Of a stretch of 64,000 bases of DNA, positions 47,659-59,066 are shown piece by piece. Below the pieces are notes generated by a model. The model was not told the DNA's origin and did no database searches. It saw only the letters and a program-made list of their open reading frames with translations. A program made the position numbers and the translations under genes. Numbering within the stretch: the stretch's first letter is position 1; each line of letters starts with the position of its first letter. Source of the DNA: Acorus gramineus (taxonomy: Eukaryota > Streptophyta > Magnoliopsida > Acorales > Acoraceae); assembly GCA_030737835.1 (NCBI GenBank), contig JAUJYN010000067.1:58180-122179 (forward strand), read 5' to 3'.

Positions 47659-48438
47659 GCTTCGATGCTATGCAACGAGCCGTGTACGATATTGCGAACT
47701 GTGTAAGAATGATTGGGATTGGGCTCGGGGTTGTTTGGTGAAGATGCCACATCGAAGTTATGCGTTCTCGGTGCGTGAGCGCGACCCGGGAGCAGCTTCT
47801 ACATGATCGTACAGCTCGGCCTTGCAAAGAGAATGACATGACGTTGAATTCAACAGTTCTGTATTTTAGTATCCCGTGACGTTGACCTTCTCCGGCACTG
47901 TCTAGTGCTGTTCGTTGGTACCCGTAGGTGCGGATTCGTTCACGGAACCTTCGCGATTAGGGCACGGCCCGTTCGGACGGACCGTAGACGCCCGGTCTAA
48001 CCTTATTTACGGTGATCTTCATCCTATGTCATTTACATGAGGTGATTGTTATCGCACTCCGTAGTCATTGTTGCAAATTCTCGTGGTAGTAGCATCCTCT
48101 GACCGCTCATCATTGAGCTTTCAATAGCTAGGTTCGCAAACGTGCCAAATGTATTGTAGCCTATGGACGTGAAGACTCTCACATATACCTTTCAGGGCTC
48201 GTGGCCGGAGCATCTGCTGTTATCCATGAATGAACCTTGGTTCTTCCTCGTGTGTGGCCAAACAATGAACTCATCGTCTTTGAATATCATATAATACGCT
48301 GTTCAAGAAGTGCCATCTTTCGTCCTGCTCACAGATTCCCGCAGGGCGAACTTTACACTGGCGAACCTCTGAGTCGCTCCACACATTCTCGGCAGCACCA
48401 AGCCAGCTCCGTTGATAACGTCAACGACCTTGGGCGTC
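47659..48438. other. Intergenic, no supported gene
   Basis: Short frames only. Confidence 0.45.
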
Positions 48439-50620
48439 CTAATGGGCCGAAGCGTTCATCTCTGCGTTCCTGACCGACCAGCTCGAAGTCGAAGGCCGCG
48501 TCGAGATCGAACAGTGCCCGCATCTCCACGCTAACCCCAGCTCGCGAGCTTCAATGCCTACGCACTTGACGTGGTAGTCTCGCCCACACTGGGCATCACC
48601 GCACCCGACCGTTCCTCGTTTCCCGACGGCCGGCTCGCCACAAAGGCAGTCGCGTGGCTCGTGAGCTTCACCGGTCTCTTGATGTCGATCATGCGTCACG
48701 GACGCCATAGCTGTGGATGTCACGAGTGCTGTCGCTTGCATATTTCCCACACAGTAGTAGACCGTCGCATCGTCTACGAGCCCATATTTAAGTAAGAACG
48801 ATAATTTTGATCGAAATGCCGCTCGCCAGTAAGTATCATGGATACGGTCTCGATGTGAACGCGCAAAGCGAACGATGGCATCCCTCAAGAACCTGTCGCC
48901 GGAGAGGTTCTCCCGGTCGAGGTGATGGTGGAGGTCTTCCTCAAAATCACATTGGCCCTCGGAAAATCCATATCTGGTCCGGGCTATGCGTTGGCCTTCG
49001 TCCAGATGAGTCTCGTTGGTATCATCATCACTGTTGCTGATATAAGTGCCCGGCTCGACGGCCAGTTTGGTGCTGTTCCGGTAAAATTGTACTCCTGGCA
49101 CTTGAGGAACGGGGTTCCACTTGGATCCAGCAACTGGAAGGTCAAGGACAGCCTCCGGATCGAACGGTTTATCTTGCTGTTTACGTTTGTTCGTGGACGG
49201 GGGAGAGGTGCGAGCAGCGCGCTGACCGGGTTGGTGCGTCCGCTGATTGGCGTTCGCGGTGGCGGCGAGGGTCTTGGTCGCCTTCTGTGGTCGGTCCTTA
49301 CATGCCCAGCGGAGGGATGTGCGAGTAGGCGGAGAGTTGCCCGATATGTGCAGCGGAGGAAAGGTTTCGGCCACTGCCTGTCTTCGGCGCTCATGTGACG
49401 GCGATACCTGTGGTCGATCTTTGCATGCCCGATGGAGGGATTTGCGAAGGAGCAGACGATTCTCCGATGCCGACGGCTGTGAGAGGGACTCGTCACCGCC
49501 GTACAGGTGCAAAGCACTGCTCCTGCATCGATCACAGCCTCTAATCTTGACGCCCCTGGCGAGCTCGCATGAGCATACCACTGCCGCAGCGTATGATGTC
49601 GACTCTGTCGTACACGACTTGTGTACGCCCACGCTGATGGGAAGTTTCACTTCTATCGTCTTTTCGACGTCCAGTGTCAATGCTATCTTCTGCTTCTTGT
49701 GTATGGTCTCGCTTGGGGTAGATTGACCTCCGCCGTATGCTTTCCATTCGATGACAATGCTGTCCTACGCCACTCGCTCGTGCCCTCACTGCTAAGTGGC
49801 ACTACCTCTATCGTCTCCTCAACGATGTCATTGTCCTTCGGTCTTGTCGCGCCGGTGACGTGAGCTACATCATTAGGCACCTCACTTTGCACTTGCGACA
49901 CATCAATGCCGATATGTGGCGGTCTTGGTTCAATCGACAAGGTCGCATGCGTTGGTAGATCAGTCTGCGGAAGAATAGAGCATTGTCCAGCATGCAAGTT
50001 TGTCAAGTGAGTTTCCAAGCCTCTGCTGTAAGCATACCGTTTGCCACATATCCGACATTGGTGTGGCTTCTCTCCCTGGTGTGTCCTAAGGTGTTGCTTC
50101 CAATCGCTGTGCTGAGTGAACTCATCGAGACATATCCGGCATATTTTTGGCTTCTTTCCGGCGTGTGTCTGAAGGTGTGTATTACGATGGCCCGACTGGC
50201 TGAATTCCTGAGTACATTTCGTACATTTGTATGGCTTCTCTCCAGTGTGTGTCCGAAGGTGTGTATTACGATGGCCCGACTGACTGAATTCCTGAGTACA
50301 TTTCGTACATTTGTATGGCTTCTCTCCAGTGTGTCTGAAGGTGTCTATTACGATTGCTCGACTGACTGAATTCCTGAGTACATTTCGTACATTTGTATGG
50401 CTTCTCTCCAGTGTGTGTCCGAAGGTGTCTATTACGATTGCTCAAATGACTGAATTCCTGAGTACATTTCGTACATTTGTATGGCTTTTTCCTGGTATAC
50501 GACATAAACGTCGCGCCTGTTGACGTGAGCAATCAGCCGTCCAACCTTATACTTCAACAGCGCAAGGTGCGCGATGAGTGCGAAGACCTCGAGCTCTAAG
50601 TCAATGCGGTATGTATTCAT
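48439..50620 (-). CDS. Six-finger C2H2 array in line with a PHD finger, frame breaks
   Basis: The ATG at 50620 (MNTYRIDLELEVFALIAHLA) leads into six C2H2 fingers. The first four are nearly identical (YKCTKCTQEFS..., linker TGEKP). The fifth and sixth diverge (ICRICLDEF, QCRICGKRYAYSRG). One A too many near 50,497 and a 2-base loss in an AC repeat near 50,335 break the frame inside the array. After the fingers the frame runs QVQSEVPNDVAHV to RPYT, one base is missing near 49,695, then KKQKIALTLDVEK opens a long frame. It has two RACKDRPQ-type repeats, a Lys/Arg-rich part, DPEAVLDLPVAGSKW, FRSKLSFLLKYGLVDD, and a C4HC3 PHD-like finger (CLCGEPAVG, CGDAQCGRDYHVKC, WRCGHC). It may be one gene or two adjacent ones. 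A nuclear DNA- and histone-binding protein would be expected. Confidence 0.7.
50202..50505 (-). repeat. 84-bp tandem repeats encoding C2H2 fingers
   Basis: The landmark GAATTCCTGAGTACATTTCG recurs at 50202, 50286, 50368 and 50452, giving spacings of 84, 82 and 84 bases. The short unit lacks one AC pair. The units are almost identical outside the helix codons. Confidence 0.95.
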
Positions 50621-51198
50621 CTAGATGCTGTGACAGTCTAGTGAATTAATGTTGAGAGCACGACATTCTTCAGCAGCAAAAGCTTGTGTTACATTGCTGT
50701 TCACTCTCGCGAGAAGAAGAGCATGGATGGTCGCAAGAGGAAGTTTACGAACAGGTACCAGCCGTCTGCAAATAACCGGCGGCTACACAGCAACGTTCGG
50801 GACTGTGATCGATTTCGGCTACCTCGATTAGGTTGCTACACATACCGTCAGCAGCCTAGAGTGTGCACGTGAAGAGTATACAGGTTACCTACGGCACTAA
50901 CATAAAGAAATCGTTTTCCCTTTCAATTGCACATGCCACGATACAGTCGCGGTGATGTTGATTGCGAACGGCTCAGAATGCCATCAGCGAGTTCGTTGGA
51001 TTTGAATTCCACAAGACCACAAGAGTGGTCTACATAACATCGACTTGGCTAGGTTGGCTGCTGTCGTTGATCGATATCGCGACGCTGCGTAAGTAACCTA
51101 ATAATTCTGTAACACATGTGAAACACTGTCTCTGTTTGATGTTGTCGTGGTTGTTGAAAGGTGATCACTTCTGGATTTCATGATCCCCCATTCATTCC
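50621..51198. other. Intergenic between divergent genes
   Basis: Likely shared upstream region of the C2H2-PHD gene (minus) and the BAH-PHD gene (plus). No clear TATA box. Confidence 0.5.
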
Positions 51199-52396
51199 AT
51201 GCAACGCCACTCATCTCTCAAATATCGAACGACTGGGTCCGCACTGCGAACACGCAAGCACCTCAAATCTCTACAAATGCGCACTAGATCTCACGGTGTG
51301 TACGATGCCTCTACTTTGGGGTATACGTCGACCAAAGTACCCAAGCGTTCCAAAAAATTCCAGCCTGAATCAGATTCTCTCAAGACGCGGCCACTCACGA
51401 ATCATGCGCAATCCTTCCGCATCGCAGCAAGTGCTATTGAACGCGGACGAAAATGAAACGGAAAGAAGAACAATCGCTATCTCTTGTTGGAGGAAAACTT
51501 GTTCGAAAAACGTCTATCCGTGCAATACGAGGTGCAACCGCCAGATAAATGGAATCTTCTATGCAAAAAGCAAAGTATAATGATAGAGTCTGCGCACGTT
51601 GCTCTCGGCCAATACATCTTGGTCAGACGTAATGACCCACAGGAGGGCGTAGAGCTCAGTGATGATGACCAGTGCGTCGCCAAGGTTCTCGAGATTCGAG
51701 TTATGAAAGCAAAATGCTTCTACTTGAGAGTCGCATGGCTTGACAGACTAGAAGATCTGCGAGTGGATCGACGACCATGTCACGGCTACAACGAACTCAT
51801 TGCCACGAATCGGATGGACATCATTCATGCCGAAAGTGTGATCGGAAATCTTGACATCGTTCACAGGGGCGATCATGACGACAGCTTTGCAATCACAACC
51901 CGCCAATACTTTTGGCGACAGATATACAACTACATAGCCACGCAAAGCTTTTCCAAGTCGCGCTCGATCTGCACTGGCTCGACATATCCAAATGCAGGTG
52001 GGTTGGCCGTACAGTGTAGGAAATCGGACTGTTGTGCGTGGTCACATATTGACTGCATCGCCCAGCAGGCCGTGGAAAGTTTGGCCTCGACAGAAGACGA
52101 CATGAAGTCACGGAGCAACAAAAGAAAGATGAGCCCGATCGGAAAGGACCACCGTTTCACTAAACGCCCACCGGCACAGGATGAGGCTGATTCTAGTAGC
52201 ACGGGATATCCATGTCGACGTACACATCCAGGGAAGTCCTGGAGTCGATCCTACGACGGGGAGATCGAGAATTCTGGTGTTCCATGATGAGCAATGTCGT
52301 CTTGCACCTGTACACTGCTTGAAGTGTCGTAGTGACTTCGACGAGCACCACGCGAATGACACAAGTTCGTTCTCGTACGCTTGTCGCTTCGTTTAG
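51199..52396 (+). CDS. BAH-PHD chromatin protein, frame breaks
   Basis: The likely start is the ATG at 51199, with a basic N-terminus (RTRKHLKSLQMRTRSHG). A TGA at 51454 and nearby frame uncertainty separate this from the long frame YEVQPPDKWNLLCKK. A BAH domain follows: HVALGQYILVRRND, CVAKVLEIRVMKAKCFYLRV, RPCHGYNELIATNRMDII, then SFAITTRQYFWRQIYNY. Next comes a degenerate PHD-like finger (ICTGSTYP, VQCRKSDCCAWSHIDCI), in which the first Cys-x-Cys pair is reduced. A shifted frame near 52,170 carries ARDIHVDVHIQG and VHCLKC, the usual end of this fungal family. The order BAH then PHD is that of EPR-1, the Neurospora reader of H3K27me3, but many fungal paralogues exist, so reader function is an inference. 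Confidence 0.75.
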
Positions 52397-53238
52397 ATTC
52401 AGCTTAAAACTAGATCGATCGCATCACACGACCGTCGGTAAAATGGGGATCTATTCGGCTGATTGAGAACATACCTACACAACAGTGACCGGGAACAAAT
52501 GTGTCATTGACGTGCAGTAACACGCTTGTTACTGGCTAGTCTTTGGATGGTTACTCGCCTTTGCACGGCCATGATGAGACTCTGCTGATGCGTCCTGCCA
52601 AAGTCAATCCTTAATTCACTTCTCACTATGCGTCTTTCAGTACTGATCTTTCACATATGCTCGTGGTAAACCCACGTAACTACGCCAAGACTTTCCCGGT
52701 TGACCTCCTGGTCATGGCTTGGCTTGAATTTGGCCGTGATCTGACACTCGGACAACATCACACGAACGATATCTACACTTTGACTTCAATTCCTCAGAAG
52801 CTGTGTCCTATCCACTCGGTTCGGCATCACTACTGCACCCAAACCCGAATCAGACACCTTGCCGCTTAGTGCCTATCCCAAAGGGTGGCTCTACTGAAGC
52901 ACGCCAACCTTGTAGTCAAACAGGAATCCGTGGTGGGACCACAAGGGGCCATGTCCGAACTATCTGAGTTGATGTGAAAGACCAGGCCTGTCACCATGTG
53001 TGGACCGAAGGCCGGCTCTGATCTATACTGTCTACTTTGAGAATGGGAAAGATACGCCGCTGATTGTTTTTTTATGATGCAAGTCTCTCCTTCCAGTTTG
53101 GATCGTTACACATAGCTGCATCCCATTGCCACCATCAACGTCGCAGCCAGAACCAGCGTGAAAACGGAACAAGCGCTTGTGACACATTCAAGCGGCATTC
53201 ATTGAGCGTGTGGCTATCAAATCCTAGCCTCTATCACC
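52397..53238. other. Intergenic, no supported gene
   Basis: Short frames only. Confidence 0.45.
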
Positions 53239-54330
53239 ATGTCGACTGTCGGAATAGCCAAAGCAGCGTGGCCAGCCGACCGCTGTTCCTCCTTGTTCGT
53301 AGACGCAGGCGATCTGAAGACGGAGGATGAGCTACCATCATCGATTTCCCGTGGCGGCATGATCGAAGGCACCGAACACGGCCAGACTACCTTCAATGCG
53401 GCAAACCTCATTCAACAGCTTTACAGCCGAGCCATCACGGCGTTGGACCATGAGCCGAGCAAAATGAAAGAAGTTCACGAGAGTGAGACAGCATCCGGCA
53501 CCAGCTCTCGTCCATTAGTTGATATGCTAAGCTTTGTACAGGTATCGCTGATGAGGTTCACAAGTATGCGCTATGCAAGTCGATTTTGACAGATATTGAG
53601 AAGATAGTCCGAAAATGTAGCACTAAGGATGCTCTCAGTTTGGTTCTGAGCAATGGCCATGGCCCTCAGCCGATGGTCGCCGTCAAACCCTGCCTGTATC
53701 TCCAGGTCCGAGGAGGACACTATCTCGCTTACCAGAGGCCGCAGTCTGACGACTTCGTGGTGTACGAGCTCTTCCCCCGTTCCCAACGGATGACGCGCGA
53801 GGAGTTTGGCAGATGGTCTGGAGACAAACAGCATTTAGTGATGAGAATAGACAAAGGTCCGCTTCCATCAGACGCTGGAAGTGCAGAAGTAGCGTAGGAA
53901 GCTCACCGAATTGCCTGGGAATCGCCATGACGACGCATTTGGAGGTGAACAAGAGATACATGAAGATTGGAAACAGGCAGGAAAGCCGGTGGTACACCTT
54001 TGAGATGGTGGCGACCAGCTGGAAGCATCAAAAGACGATCAACTGCTGGAATGCTGAGGCAGTGAAACGAAACTTCCCTAAGGTGGAGATGATAGAGGTT
54101 CAGGGCAGCACCAAACCTTCCAGCAGCACCGCGGTGGAGGCTCAGGTCTCACACCTTGGACACATTCCTTCCGTTCGCCACCAAGTCGTCTGTTCAGCCG
54201 CACACAGTTATCGCCATCTCCATCTCCTCCGTCTCCTCTCTCCCCGTCTTCTCCGCCTCAGCGTCCGAGATTAGTGCCGAAGAGTCGGAAAATTCGTGAC
54301 GACAAAGGTATCAATACACCTTTCGAGTAG
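53239..54330 (+). CDS. Hypothetical protein in several frames
   Basis: The ATG at 53239 follows ATCACC and starts a 116-codon frame (MSTVGIAKAAWPADRC, then TTFNAANLIQQLYSRAITAL). Near 53,540 the coding frame moves to ADEVHKYALCKSIL and DIEKIVRKCSTKDALSLVLS, then LYLQVRGGHYLAYQRP, DDFVVYELFPRSQRM. Later pieces read WYTFEMVATSWKHQK and a Pro/Ser-rich segment (SPSPSPPSPLSPSSPP) followed by RLVPKSRKIRDDKG to a TAG at 54330. The pieces look coding but I could not resolve whether they join by introns or frameshifts. It may continue into the next entry. I do not recognise the family. Confidence 0.4.
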
Positions 54331-54540
54331 TTGGTCAGATCGTGGGGCCTTGTACATAGTTCATTCGATAAAGCCTTGTAGAGCCTCTGCTGGGTCTTTG
54401 GCTTCCGCGATGCAATCGGGTGAAAATACGACACAGTGGTCCAATGACGAAGCTCTTTCATGTACGTTTTCAATGCGCTATATCGAATAGGCTGACGTTC
54501 CTCAGTACCTCGCGGACCCCATTGTGATGTTCTACTACAA

Positions 54541-54987
54541 AAAATCAAGAAAACAGGGTCCATTGAGAGCGATGTCGATAATTTCTACAATAACATGTTG
54601 CCCATCTACTTCCCTCGTTCGATGTCGTATGGGATTGAACAGGAATCTCGCCCACTGAAGGAGCTATGGCTTTCCAAGCGCACCAATCTCACAGTTCGCT
54701 TTGTCAGGAATGGGTCGCTGAGAATGGTTGTTCTGCTTGAAGACAAACGCCGTGGTTTAGAGTTCTCTGATAGAGAGTGGAGAGATGCACTCACTCAGGT
54801 GGTGAATTAAGCGAAATTGATTCGTGCGGAAAAGAACCAGAAACCCAGGGAAACAATTTTTCTCATCGTCAATATCGAGACTCATCTTCGATTCAATGAG
54901 CTCAGATCGGGTGAATCTGATGCCGTTGACTTTGCCACAGCCGGTGGTAAAGTGTTTGAGCTGGCTGAAGATGAAGAGGATGTATGA
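54541..54987 (+). pseudogene. PD-(D/E)XK-like fungal protein, C-terminal part with an in-frame stop
   Basis: One frame reads ESDVDNFYNNMLPIYFPRSM, RPLKELWLSKRTNLTVRF, then RMVVLLEDKRRGLEF and WRDALTQVVN. A TAA at 54808-54810 interrupts, and the same frame continues AKLIRAEKNQKPRETIFLIV, LRFNELRSGESDAVDF and GGKVFELAEDEEDV to a TGA. The continuation matches the usual rest of a common fungal family in which a beta strand ending in E-x-K is followed by a helix, reminiscent of PD-(D/E)XK nucleases. The position of the stop, where the family usually has an aromatic residue (my recollection), suggests a TAT/TAC to TAA change. The 5' part is unclear: upstream frames contain several stops. Biochemical function unknown. 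Confidence 0.6.
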
Positions 54988-55725
54988 AGCTTCAGGAATT
55001 AACTCAGCACTGAGATGAGGAGCACATACGTACTGTACTTCTCACATTGCTCAATGTCGTGTCCATCTTTAATTCTATATCTATGAAGATACGATGTACA
55101 ATTCCTAAACGAATTTAGACTAGGATCGCATATTCATAGTCCAAATTCGTGTTCAACGATGATTGTACATAGATCCATGGTACTGTGAGTCGAAGTCTCT
55201 AGCAAGCATCCTCCCCGAATGCGTTGCTCTTACGGTGCACCTGACTGTGCCACATCATCCAATACCAAGAGTATTTCTGTTATCAGAAAGTATGTCGGCC
55301 CTCTCTCTACGCCAATTGCTGGGCCTACAACAGTATGCGCTGACGATCGTCCGCGGGTTCTTATTCAAAGTTCTAACTACCGTATCGTCTTCTTTCGGGT
55401 GTAGGGAAGGCTGGTTCTTGAGTACTCGGGGAGGTCGAAAGTGAGATGTGACTAGTAGTGGTTAAGTCACTCTCTTGAACTGAGCACGAAGCTCTGTATA
55501 CCTAGGAAATACTGAAGATCTGTTGTTTCAATGAGCACCGTGCAGACGTGAAGTAGAGGATGAGTCCGTATGATTAACTACGATTTGTCGGTCCTGCATC
55601 CATCCTGAACTGTGTACACCCAGTAGTATACTGCATGCCATACCTCCGTGATGCGCAGGGTCATCGACGAGTGAAATTCTATACTTCTAAACCCCTAACT
55701 ATTATGGCAGCAGTATTTAAGACGA
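54988..55725. other. Intergenic, no supported gene
   Basis: Short frames only. Confidence 0.45.
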
Positions 55726-56119
55726 TTACCTAGCTGCGGGATCTGCCTTGTCGACAATTTGGTGGCCCAATCTATGCAACTTATCCCCGATGACTGTGCT
55801 TGACGACCTGCACCTGATTTCCTTCTCATAGCGAAGTGAATGAGTTTGAAACGTCGGAAGCATCTCGATGTACCGTCGTACATGTGATCGACAAAACGGG
55901 GGCTTCAAGTTCCACTTCCGCGACATCACCTACATTACATAGACCGACCAGAGCGGAGCGGACCCACCGCGTGTACCACGCATGTAGAATAATGACCTCT
56001 ATAGCGATTTCAATGCATGGCAGGTGGACGAACATTGCCGTCATGTGTGCTGGTCTTACATTGAACATCAGATGAGCTTTTCCTTCGGTGAAGTCTCTCG
56101 CTGAAGTCTTCCACAACAA
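55726..56119 (-). pseudogene. Coding-like segment of an unknown gene, one frame change
   Basis: The first frame reads MTAMFVHLPCIEIAIEVIIL, AWYTRWVRSALVGLCNVGDV and AEVELEAPVLSIT. After a frame change near 55,873 it continues RRYIEMLPTFQTHSLRYEKE and STVIGDKLHRLGHQIVDKA to a stop at 55726. Regular alternation of charged and hydrophobic residues across the change supports real coding origin. Start and upstream exons not found; family not recognised. Confidence 0.4.
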
Positions 56120-57953
56120 AGATCAGTCAGCTTGAATATGCGACACGACTACAATGGTGAAAATAGGAGGTGATCGATAGATATTGCAATCGCAAACCTT
56201 TGGCTGAACTGATTACTGAAAATTCGATCCATCACATGCATTCAACTTCTTGGTTGTTCCATCGAATTTTTACCGCTCTCCAAGACGACGCCTTGACTGT
56301 CTAACCTCACCGAGTGCAAAGACGATCGCTGTCGGCACACAGAAGTATTCTCATTGCTAAGTTTATGCACAGTGATGTCAATCAGGCATTTCCATATCCA
56401 TGGTGGGTGATCGAAAGCCAGCGGGGGCCATCAATACGAAATGTGGTCGAATTAGAGGACGGGCTGATGTCGAGAGGAAGTAAAGATTGTCGATCAGGAC
56501 GAAAATGGAAAGTCATGACAGCCACATCCATGTGATGATCTAAACGTCTCACAGTAGGCATACTAGCTCTTTCATGAGACCTATCAATTCAGGAATTGCT
56601 GGAGGTCGGCCTTCCTGAGATGGCGTGGGCAATTCGCCGTCCGCCGAGTGTGCTTTTGCTTCTGAACATGGCTGTCGCTGACAGCTTATGACTGCTCATG
56701 AATTCACTGTGGCAAGAACGGTTTTGACCCTCGTTCAGGTTTGGTCTCCACCAATGGTCTCTGGATAACCCCTGGGTTTGAAGGATCCAAAACGTGATTT
56801 GCATTTGCAGTAGGTTCGAAGACGTCTTTCTCTGTGAAACGCTATGAAAGAAAGTTGGCTGTAAGCTCAACGAGAGTAGGACGCATCGATGATTTACACC
56901 CATTTGCAGCTTCTACAAATATAAGATTTCACTCTCGTATGCACCCAATTGTAGACAACCAAACCCTTTCGTTGAGCTAACCGCTGTTGAGCAGATGGAA
57001 TATCCGAACGCTTTGAATACGTCACAATAGTCGATGTTTTGCTGCGTGATTTGCAAAGCTGTGTGCTCAGTGTGCACATGCTGTTGAATCGGCCCAGTTT
57101 GCAGATTGAGCTGATATGATGCTTGTATCACTAGGGGGCCAGGCGTGTGCGGCCGTAATCGTGGAGACATGACATAGTCTTTGCCGTCGGTCGGTACCTA
57201 GGAAGTCTGTAGATGCACAATGGATGATTGAAGAGCTTGTGGGAGGCGTTGTGACAGTCATTCGATGCATATGGTGGTTCACCACATTCGAAGCCAGTAT
57301 TCGACATTTCTGAGACCATTCCACTGTTCTCATTGGACAATTAAGATTCCATGCGGCATTCGTACTAGTGCTGAACACTTCGATGTTCATGATTCCGTGG
57401 TGTCGTGCTCACGATCGGTACAGAGCAGATCAGCGAAGTTCCGGTGTACCGAGCGTCAGGAGATATGGTATGAGAGGATGTCGTGGGTAGAGTAACGGTG
57501 TACACAGCAGATCATGTGGAAAGCATGAGATCACGATAGACGCAAAGATGAGCAGTCATGTTGAATGTTCAAGCGTTCTGACTTCTTGCCACACTTTTCG
57601 GTATTCTCATCGAACCATCTCAATATAACCCAGTGTCGAATTCTTGCAGTCAGGTATGGGACTTCACTGACGATCGTTGTTCACGCCTTTTCCCGAACTG
57701 ATGAAACATCAACATGGCTTCGTGCCACATGATCTCCAATTCAATCAACGTGACCGAATGAAATGATTCACTGGTTGTACCCCACGATAACACACCCCAG
57801 ATGTCTTGATAATGTCACGGAATTCTTCTGGCAGCGTCTAGTTGTGAACTCGGTCTCTGATCTCATTCGAGCTCTGAGGACGTACGCCTTTTCTTAGCCT
57901 AATTATTGCTGAATATTTTAGCATGACGTTTGGTCGCACTCTCCGCAACAGGC
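56120..57953. other. Intergenic, no supported gene
   Basis: Short overlapping frames on both strands; nothing supportable. Confidence 0.45.
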
Positions 57954-59066
57954 TTATACATTCCTACCAAGATAGTCCGAAGCTGTGTTGGCAACATAAT
58001 TGTCCAAGATATTGTCGAACATGAGATACAGATCTCCATCGTTGTAGTCGCAATAATATTTTTCAGAGAAAGCAAAGGATAGATCAGCGTGTTCTCGAAC
58101 GGCCCAGTGCATCCGGACGCAGAGATTGTACAAGTTAAGCGAGAAGGAGAAACGCATACGTATTTGAAAATGCTTCAGTGTGTTCGGCCTCGACCATCCA
58201 GCGGTGTATGTTCCGCAGAGCTGCGCTGGTGCTTTTCTTGTTGGTTGTGCAGGGCTTTCTCCAATTTTTCGTCGACTTCCATGAAGAGAAATGGAAATAA
58301 CTTATTCGCATTAATCGGCATCATGCAGTCGTATAGCTCGTGCGACACAGGATGGAGTCTTCCTTTATTAAACACGTGCGCCTTGAGAAAACAGCAATGA
58401 AAGGTTCCGTGCCAGTTTGAACATCTCGGCTCGACAATCGCCATCACTTCCCAGTCCCATGAAAAATTTCCTGGAAACGATATAAGAATCGTTTCCGAAT
58501 CTCTTCGTAACTAAGTTCCGGCGAGCACGATGCCGCAAGATCCGTCAAACTCATACTTTCTCGCGCTTGGCGATCTGCACGTTGTCGCCGACTCATGAGG
58601 ATATTGGCTTTGTCCAAATCCATCCGTAATTGCTCGAGAATCTCCTGAGACGGGTTAAGTAAGTATTTTTTGAGAGATGTAGTTAGAACGGGTTGTCACG
58701 GAGATGCCGTATCGCTGCGGTCAATCTTTCCGATTGTTCTCTGAAATGACCTCCATAATGACCCAGGTACTGTAATGTCGTCCAGCCCAGTCCGAGCACT
58801 ATTGACTCACTTGTTCGATTCACCGCATGCTCTGCCTGGAGTTCTTCGTCCGGAATGGGTCGGATAGACTGTTTCCAAGCTTCAATCTATACCGCTTGTT
58901 AGTGGTGCCCATAAGTCCAGCTGCCTCAGCTGTGACTGATACATCGTACCAAACGTCCTTTCTCGTCGGATGATGGTGATTCGCCCCTTATCTGTGAAAT
59001 TCGGTAGGTCGATGCGCGTTTCGGTGCTTTACGCAATCTGCCGTCCTCGCTCTCTTCCGAAACCAT
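57954..59066 (-). CDS. PD-(D/E)XK-like fungal protein, intron-containing, frame breaks
   Basis: Exon 1 is 59066-58950 (MVSEESEDGRLRKAPKRAST, ending DEKGRL). The 63-nt intron 58949-58887 (GTACGA, CACTAAC, GTATAG) keeps phase. Exon 2 reads IEAWKQSIRPIPDEELQAEH, WTTLQYLGHYGGHFREQ, RLTAAIRHLRDNP. A second intron near 58,690-58,641 ends CTCAG but is out of phase by one base. Exon 3 reads EILEQLRMDLDKANILM, SYEEIRKRFLYRFQE. One base is missing near 58,466, then WDWEVMAIVEPRCSNWHG and NKLFPFLFMEVDEKLEKAL. Another is missing near 58,194, then WSRPNTLKHFQIRMRFSFSL, CVRMHWAVREHADLSF and DLYLMFDNILDNYVAN to the stop. The arrangement matches a common fungal family with a possible nuclease-like core (FPFLFMEVK); here the E-x-K pattern reads EVDEK. 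Confidence 0.65.

Noticed and set aside
47477-47839. Minus-strand 120-codon frame opposite the zinc-cluster remnant
   Set aside because: It is antisense to recognisable zinc-cluster sequence and has no motif of its own.
48922-49726. Long plus-strand frames opposite the PHD gene
   Set aside because: They mirror the GC-rich coding strand of the PHD gene and carry no domain.
53586-53897. Assignment to the DUF6606 family
   Set aside because: Only a loose resemblance around the VVYELF segment; the conserved surroundings of that family are absent.
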